64,000 bases of DNA from Archangium primigenium (GCF_016904885.1 NZ_JADWYI010000001.1:2108001-2172000), one strand, 5' to 3'. Counted from the first letter of the stretch, positions 1-9,961 are shown. Notes: generated by a model from the sequence alone, not told the origin. Made by a program: numbers and translations.

Positions 1-698
1 CCGAGCCCCACCTGGGCGGGCCCCTGGCCATTGCGCCAGAGCAGCAGCGCCACGAGGAGGATCATCCCCAGCGCCCTGAGGCACAGCCACGTCATGGCCC
101 CGGGCTGGAAGAGCGGCGCTCCCGCGCGGGGCCCCACCGGTACGGCCACCTCGCGCTCCTCGCCCGCGCGCTCCAGGGTGAAGCGCAGGGTCGTCTCCGC
201 GCCGCCCCCGGCCTCGCGGATGCGCGTGCGCAGGTCGCCCGCGGGGTCCTCCGCGGACAGCGGCGCGCCGTCGAGCGCGAGGATGCGGTCGCCCACCTCC
301 AGGCGTCCCTCGGCGGGGCGGCCCGGCGTCACGGCGGTGATGCGCGCGCCCCCGGTCGGGGCCCGCTCGTGCTGCACCCCGAGCCGGGCGGGCGATTGGG
401 GGGACTCCCGGGTCCAGCTGCTGCCCGTGGACGCCGCGAGCGCGACGAGGAAGAGCAGCACCTGGGCCCCGGCGCGCCCCGGCTGGCCCGCGCGCCACTC
501 CGTCCAGGGCCGCAGCAGCACGAGGCCCCCGAGCGCGAGCAGGACGGTGACGGCGACGAGCGGCGCGTGGCCGAGCGGGGCGAGGTTGGCCGGGACGAAG
601 ACCGTGGCGAGCACGAGCGCCGCCTCGGCGAGCGCCCGCCCGCGGGAGGGCGCGTGTTCAAGGAGCGCGGAGGGGTCGCGCGCGGTCCACCAGTTCAT
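1..698 (-). CDS. Partial membrane protein with PDZ-like domain, probable CPBP intramembrane protease (N-terminal part)
   Basis: Reading the minus strand from an ATG at 698 gives 232 codons without a stop before the window edge, so only the N-terminal part is present. Hydrophobic segments lie at about residues 22-38, 46-62 and 78-90. A PDZ-like stretch follows at about 105-190, containing EGRLEVGDRILALDG. The next membrane segment is WLCLRALGMILLVALLLW at about 204-221. In CPBP (CAAX/Abi) proteases such a helix precedes the glutamate-type catalytic core, which would lie beyond the edge. The start is 42 bases after the stop of the CLC channel gene, so the two probably share a transcript. The PDZ-type domain and membrane helices are seen; the protease identity is inferred. 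Confidence 0.72.
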   Translation of the reverse strand, partial: MNWWTARDPSALLEHAPSRGRALAEAALVLATVFVPANLAPLGHAPLVAVTVLLALGGLVLLRPWTEWRAGQPGRAGAQVLLFLVALAASTGSSWTRESPQSPARLGVQHERAPTGGARITAVTPGRPAEGRLEVGDRILALDGAPLSAEDPAGDLRTRIREAGGGAETTLRFTLERAGEEREVAVPVGPRAGAPLFQPGAMTWLCLRALGMILLVALLLWRNGQGPAQVGL

Positions 699-740
699 GG
701 CGGGACACGCTAGTCCGCTTCCCGGCCTCGGGGGGACACT

Positions 741-2828
741 CTAGTTGAGCACTTCCGTGGGGGCCACGGGGTGGGGGATGAGCGGCTTGCCCGCGTGGTA
801 CGAGTTGAGGAAGCGCCGCACGCGCGCGCGGGTGAGCAGCCCACACGTCAGGCTGCCCGGCGTGCCCTGCACGGGCAGCGCGTCCACGTCCTCCTGGTCC
901 ATCAGCTGCAGCGCGTGCGCCAGGTCCGTCTCCGGCGACAACAGGGGCACCTTGCGCGCCAGGTCGCTCGCCACGAGCACCGGGTAGAGCCCCTCGTCCC
1001 GCCAGATCTCCCGGAACTGGTCCAGCTCCACGATGCCGTAGAGCCGCCCGTTGCCATCGAGCACCGGCAGGGTGCCGCTCTCGGTGGTGATGACCTGGTC
1101 CATGAGCGGGCGCAGGTGCATGCCGGCGGGCACGGGGGACAGCTCGCGCATGAGCGCGCTCACGGGCGTGGTGGACAAGAGCTCCGCGTCCGTCTTCTGC
1201 TTGGGCGCGCGGCGCTCGATGAGGTAGTGGCACAGCGCCGAGGCGATGGTGCACGTCACCATGAGCGGCAGGATGATGGCGTGATTGCCGCTCAGCTCGT
1301 AGAGCATCATCATGCCCGTGAGCGGCCCGCGGGTGAGCGCCGCCATGGCGCCGCCCATGCCCACGATGGCGTAGGCGCCGCTGGGCCCGGTGCTGGCGGG
1401 AAACAGGTAGTGCACCACCGTGCCGAACGCGCCTCCGAGCATGGTGCCCATGAGCGCCGAGGGGAAGAAGGTGCCGCCCGAGCCGCCCGAGCCCAAGGTG
1501 ATGGCGGTGGCCACCAGCTTCACCCCGCACGCGGTGACGAGGAACACGAGGCTCAAGTGCCCGATGGCCGCCAGGTTGATGTAGTCGTGCCCGCTGCCCC
1601 ACACGGTGGGCGTGAGCATGGCGAGCACGCCCGCGCACAGGCCCCCGAGCCCCGCGCGCGTGGACAGGGTGCGCTGGCCGAGCCAGCGTGACAGCCGCCC
1701 CTCCATGCGCCCGGCGAAGAAGTCCTCCGAGTGGTGCAGCATGCGCACGAAGGTGTAGGCGAGCAGGCCGCACAGCAGCCCCAGCACCACGTAGCAGATG
1801 ACCTCCCAGCCGCTCACCATCTGGTAGCCCAGGCGGTTGATCATCGACGCGGTGCCCACCGTGCCCCGGCCCACCAGCGTGCCCGCCACGCTGGCGAGGA
1901 TGATGGGCGAGAAGACGCGCAGCTCGAACTCGCGCAGGATGATCTCCATCGCGAACACGGCCCCGGCGATGGGCGCGTTGAAGGACGCGGCGATGCCCGC
2001 CCCCGCGCCGCACGCCAGCAGGATGGCGAGCTCCCGGCGCGAGAAGCCCAGCGTGCGGCCCACCGTGGAGGCGAACGCGGCGCCGCCATAGACGATGGGG
2101 CCCTCGCGGCCCGCCGAGCCACCGCTGCCGATGGTGATGGCGCTGGCGACGAGCTTGAGCAGGCCGAAGCCGCCGGGCAGCTCCTGGTTGCTCTTCACCG
2201 CCTTGACGACCTCGGGCAGGCCATGGCCGTGGGTGTCCGGGTAGTCGCGCAGGATGCGCCCCACCACCAGGCCACCGAGGGACGGCATCAGCAGGAAGAC
2301 CCACCAGGGCAGCTCGGCCAATATCTCCGTGGTGTTGTGCGCGTGGCCGAACACGCGGTTGAGCGCCGTGAGCGCCACCAGCGGGTAGTAGAGCGCGAGC
2401 GCGCCGAGCACCAGCAGGGCGAGCAGGCGCAGCCGGCGCTTCACCTCGTCCCGGGGACCGCCCGGCTCGATGATGCGCGCGAGCACCAGCGCCCCCACCG
2501 CGAGCGGCGCGCCGATGATGGCGTACTCCAGGTGCCAGCGCGCCGTCATGAGCATGTCCCAGGCGGACAGCAGCATGCGCGAGCCGGGATTGCGCACGGC
2601 ATCGATCAACCAGACGACGTTGAAGGCGAAGCCCCGGATGACGCCGATGAGGTTGGAGAAGATGCCGGCGGCGAGGCCCGCGTACAGGCCCACCACCGCG
2701 CCTGCGATGGGCAGCACCGTGGGGCCGGGCAGGCGGATGCGGTTGAAGGCCTGCAGGGCCGTGTGGATCAGGCGCCGCAGATGCTCGCGCGAGAACAGTC
2801 GGGAAACGGGCGGAGGCTCGGCCTTCAT
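741..2828 (-). CDS. CLC-family chloride channel or Cl-/H+ antiporter with C-terminal CBS domains
   Basis: A 695-residue CLC protein that moves chloride across the inner membrane. The family signatures are present in order: GHGLPE (about 201-206, the GSGIP equivalent), GREGP (240-244, whose Glu is the gating residue in the family) and GSGGSGGTFFP (about 446-456). About ten helices span residues 35-535. Residues from about 555 to the end look like a CBS pair, common in regulated CLCs. The ATG at 2828 is preferred over longer in-frame extensions because the family-like sequence begins there. The start codon lies inside a 24-base motif that recurs before the receiver gene near 17.2 kb. Channel versus antiporter cannot be settled from sequence. 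Confidence 0.96.
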   Translation of the reverse strand: MKAEPPPVSRLFSREHLRRLIHTALQAFNRIRLPGPTVLPIAGAVVGLYAGLAAGIFSNLIGVIRGFAFNVVWLIDAVRNPGSRMLLSAWDMLMTARWHLEYAIIGAPLAVGALVLARIIEPGGPRDEVKRRLRLLALLVLGALALYYPLVALTALNRVFGHAHNTTEILAELPWWVFLLMPSLGGLVVGRILRDYPDTHGHGLPEVVKAVKSNQELPGGFGLLKLVASAITIGSGGSAGREGPIVYGGAAFASTVGRTLGFSRRELAILLACGAGAGIAASFNAPIAGAVFAMEIILREFELRVFSPIILASVAGTLVGRGTVGTASMINRLGYQMVSGWEVICYVVLGLLCGLLAYTFVRMLHHSEDFFAGRMEGRLSRWLGQRTLSTRAGLGGLCAGVLAMLTPTVWGSGHDYINLAAIGHLSLVFLVTACGVKLVATAITLGSGGSGGTFFPSALMGTMLGGAFGTVVHYLFPASTGPSGAYAIVGMGGAMAALTRGPLTGMMMLYELSGNHAIILPLMVTCTIASALCHYLIERRAPKQKTDAELLSTTPVSALMRELSPVPAGMHLRPLMDQVITTESGTLPVLDGNGRLYGIVELDQFREIWRDEGLYPVLVASDLARKVPLLSPETDLAHALQLMDQEDVDALPVQGTPGSLTCGLLTRARVRRFLNSYHAGKPLIPHPVAPTEVLN

Positions 2829-2847
2829 TGGTGTGCCTAATAAACGT
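2824..2847 (-). repeat. 24-base motif, copy 1, overlapping the CLC start codon
   Basis: Read on the minus strand the element has the core GGCACACC and runs through the ATGAA of the CLC start. It matches a second element at 17259-17282 at 17 of 24 positions, with the conserved blocks ACG, GGCAC, CC and TGAA. The core resembles a sigma-54 -24 box, but the spacing to the TG of a -12 box is one base short. Role unknown. Confidence 0.5.
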
Positions 2848-2943
2848 CCACCCCTGGAGGGTTTCAAGGACGTTGGAGTCGCCGCCGCTCGCCCGCGTGG
2901 ACGGGAGGGCTCCAATGGCACGCCCGCGACGGCCGCCTGGGCT

Positions 2944-3729
2944 TCACGGCGCGTGAACCCGGGTGGGGAGGTAGGCCCGGACCCAGGGGACCAGCGCGCC
3001 CACCAGCAGCCAGGGGCCCACATGGGACAGGGTGAGGTGCGCGGCTCCCCCCTCCGGACAGCGCAGGTGCACGAGGACGAGGCCCACCGCCCCCGCGGCC
3101 AGCCCCGCCGCCAGGGCACGGACAGGCTGGAAGGCGAGCCGTCGCAGGGCACCCAGGGTGACCCCCGCCGGCACGGCCGACACGAGCAGGCTGGTGCCGA
3201 TGCACCCGAGGCAGCCCGGCACGAGCGTGTGCACGGTGACGCCGGAGCCGCCGAGCACCAGCGCCCCGCCCACGCCGAGCGCACCCAGCGTCACGGGCAC
3301 CGCCAGGCGCCCCGGACGCCGCGCGGGCCGGAGCGCCCCCACGAGCCCGCCGCCCAGGGCGAGCAGCACCAGGACGGCCAGTCCGAGCCGCACCCCCGGG
3401 GGCGAGGTGTTGAGCAGTCGACCCATGTGCCAGGACACCGCCAGCGCGACGCCCATGACCCCGAGGCTCACGCCGAGCAGGCGCAGCGCCTCGTGCCACC
3501 AGGGCGGCGCCAGGGGTTGGGCGGCCAGGGCCTCGAGCGCGCGGTGACGGGCCCGCTCCAGACCCGGAGAGACGGGCGCCGTCGGCGGGGGCGCCGGGGG
3601 AGGAGCGCCGAGCGCGTCGAAGCCCGCGAGGAGCGCCTGGCAGTCCGCGCACGTGGCGCGGTGGGCCTCCAGGTCGGCGGGCAGCGGCGCGCCCAGGGCC
3701 TCGAGGACCCGCGAACAGTCGGGACTCAT
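2944..3729 (-). CDS. Zinc-finger anti-sigma factor with multiple membrane helices
   Basis: A 261-residue protein. Its N-terminus carries the anti-sigma zinc-finger pattern HRATCADC (His-x3-Cys-x2-Cys), followed by a proline-rich linker and six hydrophobic segments (about residue 90 to the end). ZAS-type anti-sigma factors hold their cognate ECF sigma at the membrane. The ATG at 3727-3729 overlaps the stop of the upstream sigma gene (ATGA), so the pair is translationally coupled. That coupling is the main reason to assign the partner. What signal releases the sigma factor is not visible. Confidence 0.85.
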   Translation of the reverse strand: MSPDCSRVLEALGAPLPADLEAHRATCADCQALLAGFDALGAPPPAPPPTAPVSPGLERARHRALEALAAQPLAPPWWHEALRLLGVSLGVMGVALAVSWHMGRLLNTSPPGVRLGLAVLVLLALGGGLVGALRPARRPGRLAVPVTLGALGVGGALVLGGSGVTVHTLVPGCLGCIGTSLLVSAVPAGVTLGALRRLAFQPVRALAAGLAAGAVGLVLVHLRCPEGGAAHLTLSHVGPWLLVGALVPWVRAYLPTRVHAP

Positions 3730-4337
3730 CCGTTCATCTCCGCTCGCAGGGAGGCGAGCAACTCGCGCAGCCGGGCATAGCCGCGATGGGCCCGGACCTT
3801 CACCGCCGACTCCGTGAGCCCCAGCACCTGGGCGATCTCCGCGAAGCCCAGGCCCTCGAAGCGGTGCAGGAGGATGGGCAGGCGCTGGCCCTCGGGCAGC
3901 TGCTCGAGCGCGCGCCGCACCGACTGCTCCAGGCCGTGGTCCCGGGGGCCGTCCTGCTCGGAGGCCACGTGCGCGGGCAGCTCCCCCCCGTCGGTGAGCT
4001 CCTCGGGGTGCTTGCCCCGCCGCCGCCAGTCCCGCGCCGCGTTGGTGGCGATGGCGTACACCCAGGGCTTCACCCGCGAGCCGGGCACGAAGCGCCCGCG
4101 TGCCTGGACGAGGGACAGGAAGGTCTGCTGGCACAAGTCCTCGGCCACCGGCACCTGGCCGGTGAGCCGCGTCAGGTAGCCCCTCAGGGGGCCCGCGTAA
4201 CGCTGGAAGAGCACCTCGAAGGCCTGGGCCTCGCCCTGGCAAAACCGCTCCATCAGCACCTCGTCCGAGTCACCGGCGGAGGGGTCGGAGGGCGCCGGGA
4301 CATGGGCGGTACGCGCGGGCGGGGAGGGCGGTTTCAC
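3726..4337 (-). CDS. ECF-type RNA polymerase sigma factor
   Basis: A sigma-70 family ECF factor of about 203 residues. Region 2 spans roughly residues 28-95, with FEVLFQRYAGPLRGYLTRL and the AEDLCQQTFL segment that binds core polymerase. Region 4 is near the C-terminus, with the helix-turn-helix GFAEIAQVLGLTESAVKVR. The start is uncertain: a GTG at 4337, a GTG at 4259 and an ATG at 4253 are in frame and none has a clear ribosome site; the longest is given. The gene overlaps the following anti-sigma gene by four bases. Autoregulation is typical of such pairs but no promoter was identified. Confidence 0.9.
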   Translation of the reverse strand: MKPPSPPARTAHVPAPSDPSAGDSDEVLMERFCQGEAQAFEVLFQRYAGPLRGYLTRLTGQVPVAEDLCQQTFLSLVQARGRFVPGSRVKPWVYAIATNAARDWRRRGKHPEELTDGGELPAHVASEQDGPRDHGLEQSVRRALEQLPEGQRLPILLHRFEGLGFAEIAQVLGLTESAVKVRAHRGYARLRELLASLRAEMNG

Positions 4338-4411
4338 GGAAAGGGGGGCGGGGGAGCGTCGGCGTGCGACGTCCCCCACTCTAGCGTGGCCGCGAAACGG
4401 GGCGGCCGGCT

Positions 4412-5476
<1,065 letters not shown>

Positions 5477-5509
5477 TCCGCATCAACACCTCCCCGTGTC
5501 ATGGCCGTG

Positions 5510-6943
5510 TCAGGCGCTCGGAGATTTCCGCAGGCCCTCCAGCCAGGTTTCGAATTCTGGATGCCCGTGCAGCGGGGCCAGGTCCTCGTCGGATGCGGCA
5601 TAGGACACATCCTCGAAGCCCAGCTCCACGGCGCGCCGCAACATGCGCACCGCGTCACCCAGATGACGCGCCCGGGCGTGCGCGCACGCCGCGTCATAGG
5701 CGAGGCGCGGAGCGGGCGCATGCGCGAGCCCCGCCTCGGACACCGCCGCCGCCTCGGAGAAGGCGCCTCGGGTGAAGAGCGTGCGTCCGGCGCACAGGAA
5801 GGCCGCCTCCGGCTGGACGCCAGGCAGCCCGAGCGCCGCCTGCACCCGCTCGGCGCGGATGAGGGAGCCGGCGTACTCGTGCAGCACGGTGGGGTGGTGC
5901 GTCTCGCTCCAGGCCATCTCCCACAACGCGAGCGCGCGCGGCTCGTCGCCCAGGAGCGAGAAGGCCGCGGCGAGCGCGTGCGTCTCCACCGGGTGGCGCC
6001 GCACCTGGGAGAAGTGATCCAACGCCGCGCGGCCCTGGCCCTCCTTGAGGGCGACCCAGCCGAGCAGGTGGTGGGCGCGCGAGACGAACTCCGGGGGCAA
6101 CTCCGGCGTCTCCAGCAGGCGTCGGCCCCCCGCGCGCGCCTCGTCCAGCCGCCCGTCCGCGAGCGCCCCGCGGGCCTGCTTCAGGGCGTCGGCGAGCGGG
6201 GCGGGCACCGGGCTCGGCTCCACCCGCAACTGGCCCCGCGCCGCGGAGAGGAACAGCCGCAGCGCCTGCAGTCCGTAGAGCCCGAAGAGCAGCGCGAGCA
6301 CCGGGGCGCGCTGGGCCCCGAAGGCCACCACCCCCACGCAGAGCACCAGCGCCCCGAACTGGGCGGCGAGGAAGCCCGCCTTGCCGAAGAAGCGCGTGGC
6401 GAGCGTCGTCACCAGGGTGCCCCCATCCAGGGTGGGCACGGGGATGAGGTTGAAGAGGGTCCAGAAGAAGTTGATGACGAAGCACCAGCTGAGCAGGAAG
6501 CGGGCGGCATGGGCGTCCGGGGGCGCCAAGTAGCGCCACGCGCCCAGGGCACCGAGCGCCAGGAAGAAGCCCGCCAGGGGGCCTCCGGCGGTGAACAGCG
6601 CGTGCTGGTACCAGCGCAGGGACGCCGGGGTCTGGGGCCGCGTGTGCCCGCCGAGCCACAGCAGCCGCACGCTCGGCCGCAGCCCGAAGGCGCGCAGCAT
6701 CAGCGCGTGCCCCAGCTCGTGCACCAGCACCGCGCTGAAGAGCAGCCCCACCCAGCCGAGCGCGACGAGCAGTGTGGTCCGGCCGTACGCGGGGTGGGCC
6801 GTGTCGTGCAACGCGACGTAGGGCCAGACGCCCGGCTCGAGCACGGGCATGTCCCGCACCATCAACGTGCTCAGGAGCACGCAGAAGAGCAGGTGCGAGA
6901 AGCGGACCTCGACGGGGATGTCTCCGAGGCGGAAGCGCAGCAT
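5510..6943 (-). CDS. M50 (site-2 type) intramembrane metalloprotease with helical repeat C-terminal domain
   Basis: A 477-residue protein. The membrane half has the M50 signatures: HELGH (75-79, zinc ligands and catalytic Glu) and NLIPVPTLDGG (165-175, whose Asp is the third zinc ligand). The C-terminal half (about 230-477) is soluble and rich in Ala/Leu helices resembling TPR repeats, with no PDZ or CBS domain. M50 proteases cut transmembrane segments of regulators such as anti-sigma factors. The start is the ATG at 6943, preceded by AAGG at a good distance; an upstream TTG is less likely. Targets are unknown, although an ECF sigma/anti-sigma pair lies 1.2 kb away. Confidence 0.9.
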   Translation of the reverse strand: MLRFRLGDIPVEVRFSHLLFCVLLSTLMVRDMPVLEPGVWPYVALHDTAHPAYGRTTLLVALGWVGLLFSAVLVHELGHALMLRAFGLRPSVRLLWLGGHTRPQTPASLRWYQHALFTAGGPLAGFFLALGALGAWRYLAPPDAHAARFLLSWCFVINFFWTLFNLIPVPTLDGGTLVTTLATRFFGKAGFLAAQFGALVLCVGVVAFGAQRAPVLALLFGLYGLQALRLFLSAARGQLRVEPSPVPAPLADALKQARGALADGRLDEARAGGRRLLETPELPPEFVSRAHHLLGWVALKEGQGRAALDHFSQVRRHPVETHALAAAFSLLGDEPRALALWEMAWSETHHPTVLHEYAGSLIRAERVQAALGLPGVQPEAAFLCAGRTLFTRGAFSEAAAVSEAGLAHAPAPRLAYDAACAHARARHLGDAVRMLRRAVELGFEDVSYAASDEDLAPLHGHPEFETWLEGLRKSPSA

Positions 6944-7032
6944 GGGGGCGACCTTAACCAAAGGCCGCCGTTCGCGCAGGCCGTGCCCCCGGGCTGGAAC
7001 AATCCAGCTAATCCGCTAGCGTGGGCCAGCAC

Positions 7033-8046
7033 ATGCTCCGCATCGGCCCCTACACGCTGCCCAACCCCTTCATCCTCGCGCCCATGGCGGGGGTGAGCGA
7101 GATGCCCTTTCGCGTCATCGCCTTCCAGATGGGGGCGGCGCTCTGCCCCACGGAGCTCGTGAGCTCCCAGGGGCTCATGCGCCTCAACCAGCGCACCCTG
7201 AAGTACCTGCGCTTCGATCCCGAGGTGGAGCGCCCCTACAGCCTCCAATTGTACGGGGGCGACCCGGAGGCCATGGCGCGCGCGGCGGTGACGGGCCAGC
7301 AGCACGGCGCGCGAATCATCGACATCAACATGGGCTGCCCGGTGAAGAAGATCACCAAGAACGGCGCGGGCAGCGCCCTCCTGTGCGACCCGGAGCGGGC
7401 GGGGCTCATCGTCCGGGGCATCCGCGAGGCCACGGGCCTGCCCGTCACCTGTAAAATCCGCTCGGGCTGGGACGCCACCCAGCAGAACTACCTGCGCATG
7501 GCCGAGGTGCTCTTCGACGCGGGGTGCGCCGCGCTCGCCGTGCACCCGCGCACCCGGGCCCAGGCCTACACGGGCCTGGCGGACTGGCGAGTCATCGCCG
7601 ACCTCAAGCAGCACTTCCCCGACCAGGTCATCATCGGCAACGGGGACGTGAAGACGTGCGAGGACGCGCGGCGCATGCTGGACACCACGGGCTGTGACTT
7701 CGTGATGATTGGCCGCGGGGCGCTCGGCAACCCCTGGCTCTTCCGGGAGCTGCTCGGCGGGCCCGCCCCCGAGCCCGAGGAGCGCTGCGAGGGCGTGCTG
7801 CGCCACTTCGAGGCCCACCTGCGCTTCGATGGCGAGTCCCTGTCCGGGGTGCGCACCTTCCGCAAGCACCTGGCCTGGTACGGCCATGGGCTGCGCGGCG
7901 CCGCCGCCTTCCGCCACGAGGTCAACCAGCTCGACTCGGTGGAGGCCGTGCGCGACGCCGTGCGCCGCTTCTTCGCCGCCGCGCGCGTGGACCCCCAGGG
8001 CCCGGGCGAGGAGCAGGACGTGGACTACCGCGCCGCGCTGGGCTGA
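7033..8046 (+). CDS. dusB: tRNA-dihydrouridine synthase
   Basis: A flavin enzyme of 337 residues that reduces specific uridines in tRNA to dihydrouridine. Family hallmarks are ILAPMAGVSEMPFR near the N-terminus (flavin site), NMGCPVKKITKNGAGSALL with the catalytic cysteine, CKIRSGWD, and VMIGRGALGNPW (phosphate of FMN). The ATG at 7033 is favoured because family members begin just there; a GTG four codons upstream is possible. The DusB subfamily assignment rests on overall pattern. The 3' end overlaps the convergent GH1 gene by 22 bases. Confidence 0.95.
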   Translation: MLRIGPYTLPNPFILAPMAGVSEMPFRVIAFQMGAALCPTELVSSQGLMRLNQRTLKYLRFDPEVERPYSLQLYGGDPEAMARAAVTGQQHGARIIDINMGCPVKKITKNGAGSALLCDPERAGLIVRGIREATGLPVTCKIRSGWDATQQNYLRMAEVLFDAGCAALAVHPRTRAQAYTGLADWRVIADLKQHFPDQVIIGNGDVKTCEDARRMLDTTGCDFVMIGRGALGNPWLFRELLGGPAPEPEERCEGVLRHFEAHLRFDGESLSGVRTFRKHLAWYGHGLRGAAAFRHEVNQLDSVEAVRDAVRRFFAAARVDPQGPGEEQDVDYRAALG

Positions 8047-9329
8047 AGCACCGGGGGCAGCCGCCGCGTGGTCGCCACCTCCTTGTAGTAGTGGCACGCC
8101 GGCGTGGGGCGGCGCTCGAGCGTGTCGAAGTCCACGTGGTACAGGCCGAAGCGCGGCCCCCAGCCCTCCAGCCACTCGAAGTTGTCGAGCAGGCTCCAAT
8201 AGAGGTAGCCGCGCACGTCCACGCCCTCGGCGCGCGCGGCGAGCACCTGGCTCAAGTGGTCGTGGAGGTAGGCCGCGCGGCGCTCGCCCCCGCGGTCATC
8301 CACGCCGTTCTCCGTCACCCACACCGGCAGCCCGTAGCGCTTGAGCTCGCGCAGCACCTGGCCGAAGCCCTCGGGCCACAGCTCCCAGCCAATGTCCGTG
8401 AGGCCCCGGCCGTGGGGGTCGCGGAACTGGAAGGCGAGGAAGGGCGCGCGGGTGAGGAAGCGCAGGTGGGCGCGCGTGTAGTAGTTCATCCCGATGAAGT
8501 CGCACGCGCCCCGGGCCCCGGGGATGTCCGCGCGCGCCGAGCCGATGCCCGGCATGTTCACCCGCAGCTTCCCGGACACCAGGGCCTCGTGGAAGGCGTG
8601 GTTGTAGGCCTGGGCGCCCAGCCGCACGATGGCCCGGTCCAGCGGGTGCCAGGGTCGGTCCGGCGCGAAGGCGAGCGTGTTCTGGGAGATGCCGATCTCC
8701 ACCCGGCCGAGCACCGCGAGCAGCTCCTCGCGCGCGGCCACGTGGGCGCGCACCATGTTGGTGAGCGCCGCCATCGTCTTGGGCCCGTCGGTGAGCCCCG
8801 GGGGCATGAGCCCCTGCAGGTAGCCGCCGAGCAGCAGCACCATGGGCTCGTTGAGGGTGATGACCAGGGCGTCCAGCCCCACGAGCAGGGGCGCCACCGC
8901 CCGCGCATAGGCGCGGAAGGCCTCCACGCTCTGGGGCAGGTGCCAGGGCGTGTCGCGGTGGAACCAGGTGGGGTGCGTGAAGTGGTGCAGCGTCACCACC
9001 GGGCGCAGGCCCCGGGCCTTCATCCGCAGCAGCCGCTCGCGGTAGCCCTCGAGCACGGCGCCGTCGATGAGGCCGCGCTCGGGCTCGATGCGCGCCCACT
9101 CCAGCGACATGCGGAAGGCCGTGGCCCCCACGTCCAGCGCCAGGCCGTAGTCCTCCTCGTACCGGTTCCAGTGGTCCACCGCGCGCCCGCATCTCGCGTG
9201 GGCCTCCTTGAGCTTTCCGCCGCGCTCCCACTCGGCCCAGTCGTTCTCGATGCCGCCCTCCACCTGGTACGCGGACGTGGCGACGCCGAAGGTGAAGTCG
9301 GGGGGGAAGGTCCTGTCGTGAGCACTCAT
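8025..9329 (-). CDS. Glycoside hydrolase family 1 beta-glucosidase
   Basis: A 434-residue GH1 enzyme expected to release terminal beta-linked glucose from short oligosaccharides. The acid/base Glu is in TLNEP (E161) and the nucleophile Glu in VTENG (E340); the N-terminal FTFGVATSAYQVEGG signature is present. There is no signal peptide, so it should act in the cytoplasm. The start at 9329 matches the family N-terminus; an ATG nine codons upstream is also open. Its tail overlaps dusB. It could complete digestion of glucan fragments produced by the secreted hydrolases near 36-60 kb, which is an inference. Confidence 0.95.
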   Translation of the reverse strand: MSAHDRTFPPDFTFGVATSAYQVEGGIENDWAEWERGGKLKEAHARCGRAVDHWNRYEEDYGLALDVGATAFRMSLEWARIEPERGLIDGAVLEGYRERLLRMKARGLRPVVTLHHFTHPTWFHRDTPWHLPQSVEAFRAYARAVAPLLVGLDALVITLNEPMVLLLGGYLQGLMPPGLTDGPKTMAALTNMVRAHVAAREELLAVLGRVEIGISQNTLAFAPDRPWHPLDRAIVRLGAQAYNHAFHEALVSGKLRVNMPGIGSARADIPGARGACDFIGMNYYTRAHLRFLTRAPFLAFQFRDPHGRGLTDIGWELWPEGFGQVLRELKRYGLPVWVTENGVDDRGGERRAAYLHDHLSQVLAARAEGVDVRGYLYWSLLDNFEWLEGWGPRFGLYHVDFDTLERRPTPACHYYKEVATTRRLPPVLQPSAAR

Positions 9330-9530
9330 CGCGAGCGCGACAGTACGCACGCGCATCCCCGCGCGCTACAGGCCTGAAGCCCTGTGTCGAAGTGCCGCGA
9401 AACGCGGCGAGGGCCGAGAATTCGGCTCCGGAGCGCACGCGCGTGGCGTTCATTCCCCCGTTTCGGGGCCTTCGAACGCGCGCGATGCCGAAAAATCGGC
9501 ACGCCACGCGTTGCACTACATCACCATGCG
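9330..9530. other. Non-coding stretch with a cluster of short hairpins
   Basis: No gene is supported here. Four perfect small hairpins follow each other: GCCGCG-AAA-CGCGGC (9394-9408), GCCGA-GAAT-TCGGC (9413-9426), CCCCG-TTT-CGGGG (9456-9468) and TGCCGA-AAAA-TCGGCA (9486-9501). A longer-range 10-bp stem (CGCGTGGCGT at 9440-9449 with ACGCCACGCG at 9501-9510) encloses the last two. The cluster sits between the divergent GH1 start and the promoter of the histone-like gene. It could be a structured RNA, an insulating terminator array or a protein-binding region; nothing in the sequence decides. Confidence 0.5.
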
Positions 9531-9559
9531 TTGACACACTGGCAAGGCATCTCTACTCT
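9531..9559 (+). promoter_or_regulatory. Sigma-70 type promoter for the histone-like gene
   Basis: A consensus -35 hexamer TTGACA (9531-9536) and a -10-like TACTCT (9554-9559) are separated by exactly 17 bases. Transcription would begin near 9566, giving a leader of about 65 bases before the ATG at 9633. This is one of the best vegetative promoter matches in the window, fitting an abundant DNA-binding protein. Confidence 0.7.
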
Positions 9560-9632
9560 TCACCACAAGCACTCCTCAGCCGAGTGCAGGCCCCACTCCT
9601 AGCGAGTGGCGGTAACAAACGGAGGCTTTAAG

Positions 9633-9872
9633 ATGGCCGCGAAGAAGAAGACCGCGAAGAAGCCGGCGACGAAGAAGACCGCGAAGACCGCGAAGACCGC
9701 CGCGAAGAAGACCACCCGCAAGACCGCCGCTCCCCGCACCGCGAAGAAGGCGGCCGGCAAGACCACGGCCAAGAAGGCCGCGGGCAAGAAGACCGCCGCC
9801 AAGAAGGCCCCCGCCCGCAAGCGGACGGCGAAGACGGCCCCCGAGGCCGCTCCCGCCGAGGACGAAGGCTAG
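9633..9872 (+). CDS. Histone H1-like Lys/Ala-rich DNA-binding protein
   Basis: A 79-residue, extremely basic protein made almost wholly of AAKK/TAKK-type repeats, ending in a short acidic tail (EAAPAEDEG). It resembles bacterial histone H1-like proteins that bind and compact DNA through a disordered lysine-rich domain. The ATG at 9633 has a ribosome site GGAGG (9621-9625) seven bases upstream, which decides it over an earlier in-frame GTG. A good promoter lies upstream and a terminator downstream, so it is probably a single-gene, highly expressed unit. Repetitive Lys codons (AAG) make it prone to repeat-number variation. Confidence 0.88.
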   Translation: MAAKKKTAKKPATKKTAKTAKTAAKKTTRKTAAPRTAKKAAGKTTAKKAAGKKTAAKKAPARKRTAKTAPEAAPAEDEG

Positions 9873-9900
9873 ACTCAGCCCACTGATCTGGCGCAGTTTG

Positions 9901-9939
9901 AACGGCTCGGCGGATTCTCCGCCGGGCCGTTCGTGTTTC
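9901..9939 (+). terminator. Rho-independent terminator after the histone-like gene
   Basis: AACGGCTCGGCGG (9901-9913) pairs with CCGCCGGGCCGTT (9919-9931), with one G-U pair and a five-base loop, followed by a T-rich run ending at 9939. It separates the histone-like gene from the next gene. Confidence 0.8.
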
Positions 9940-9961
9940 TAGCGCCAGAGGAGGCCGTGCC

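Noticed and set aside
9650-9850. CRISPR-like or satellite repeat in the Lys/Ala repeats
   Set aside because: The repetition follows codons for AAKK-type peptides in one open frame, with no spacers.
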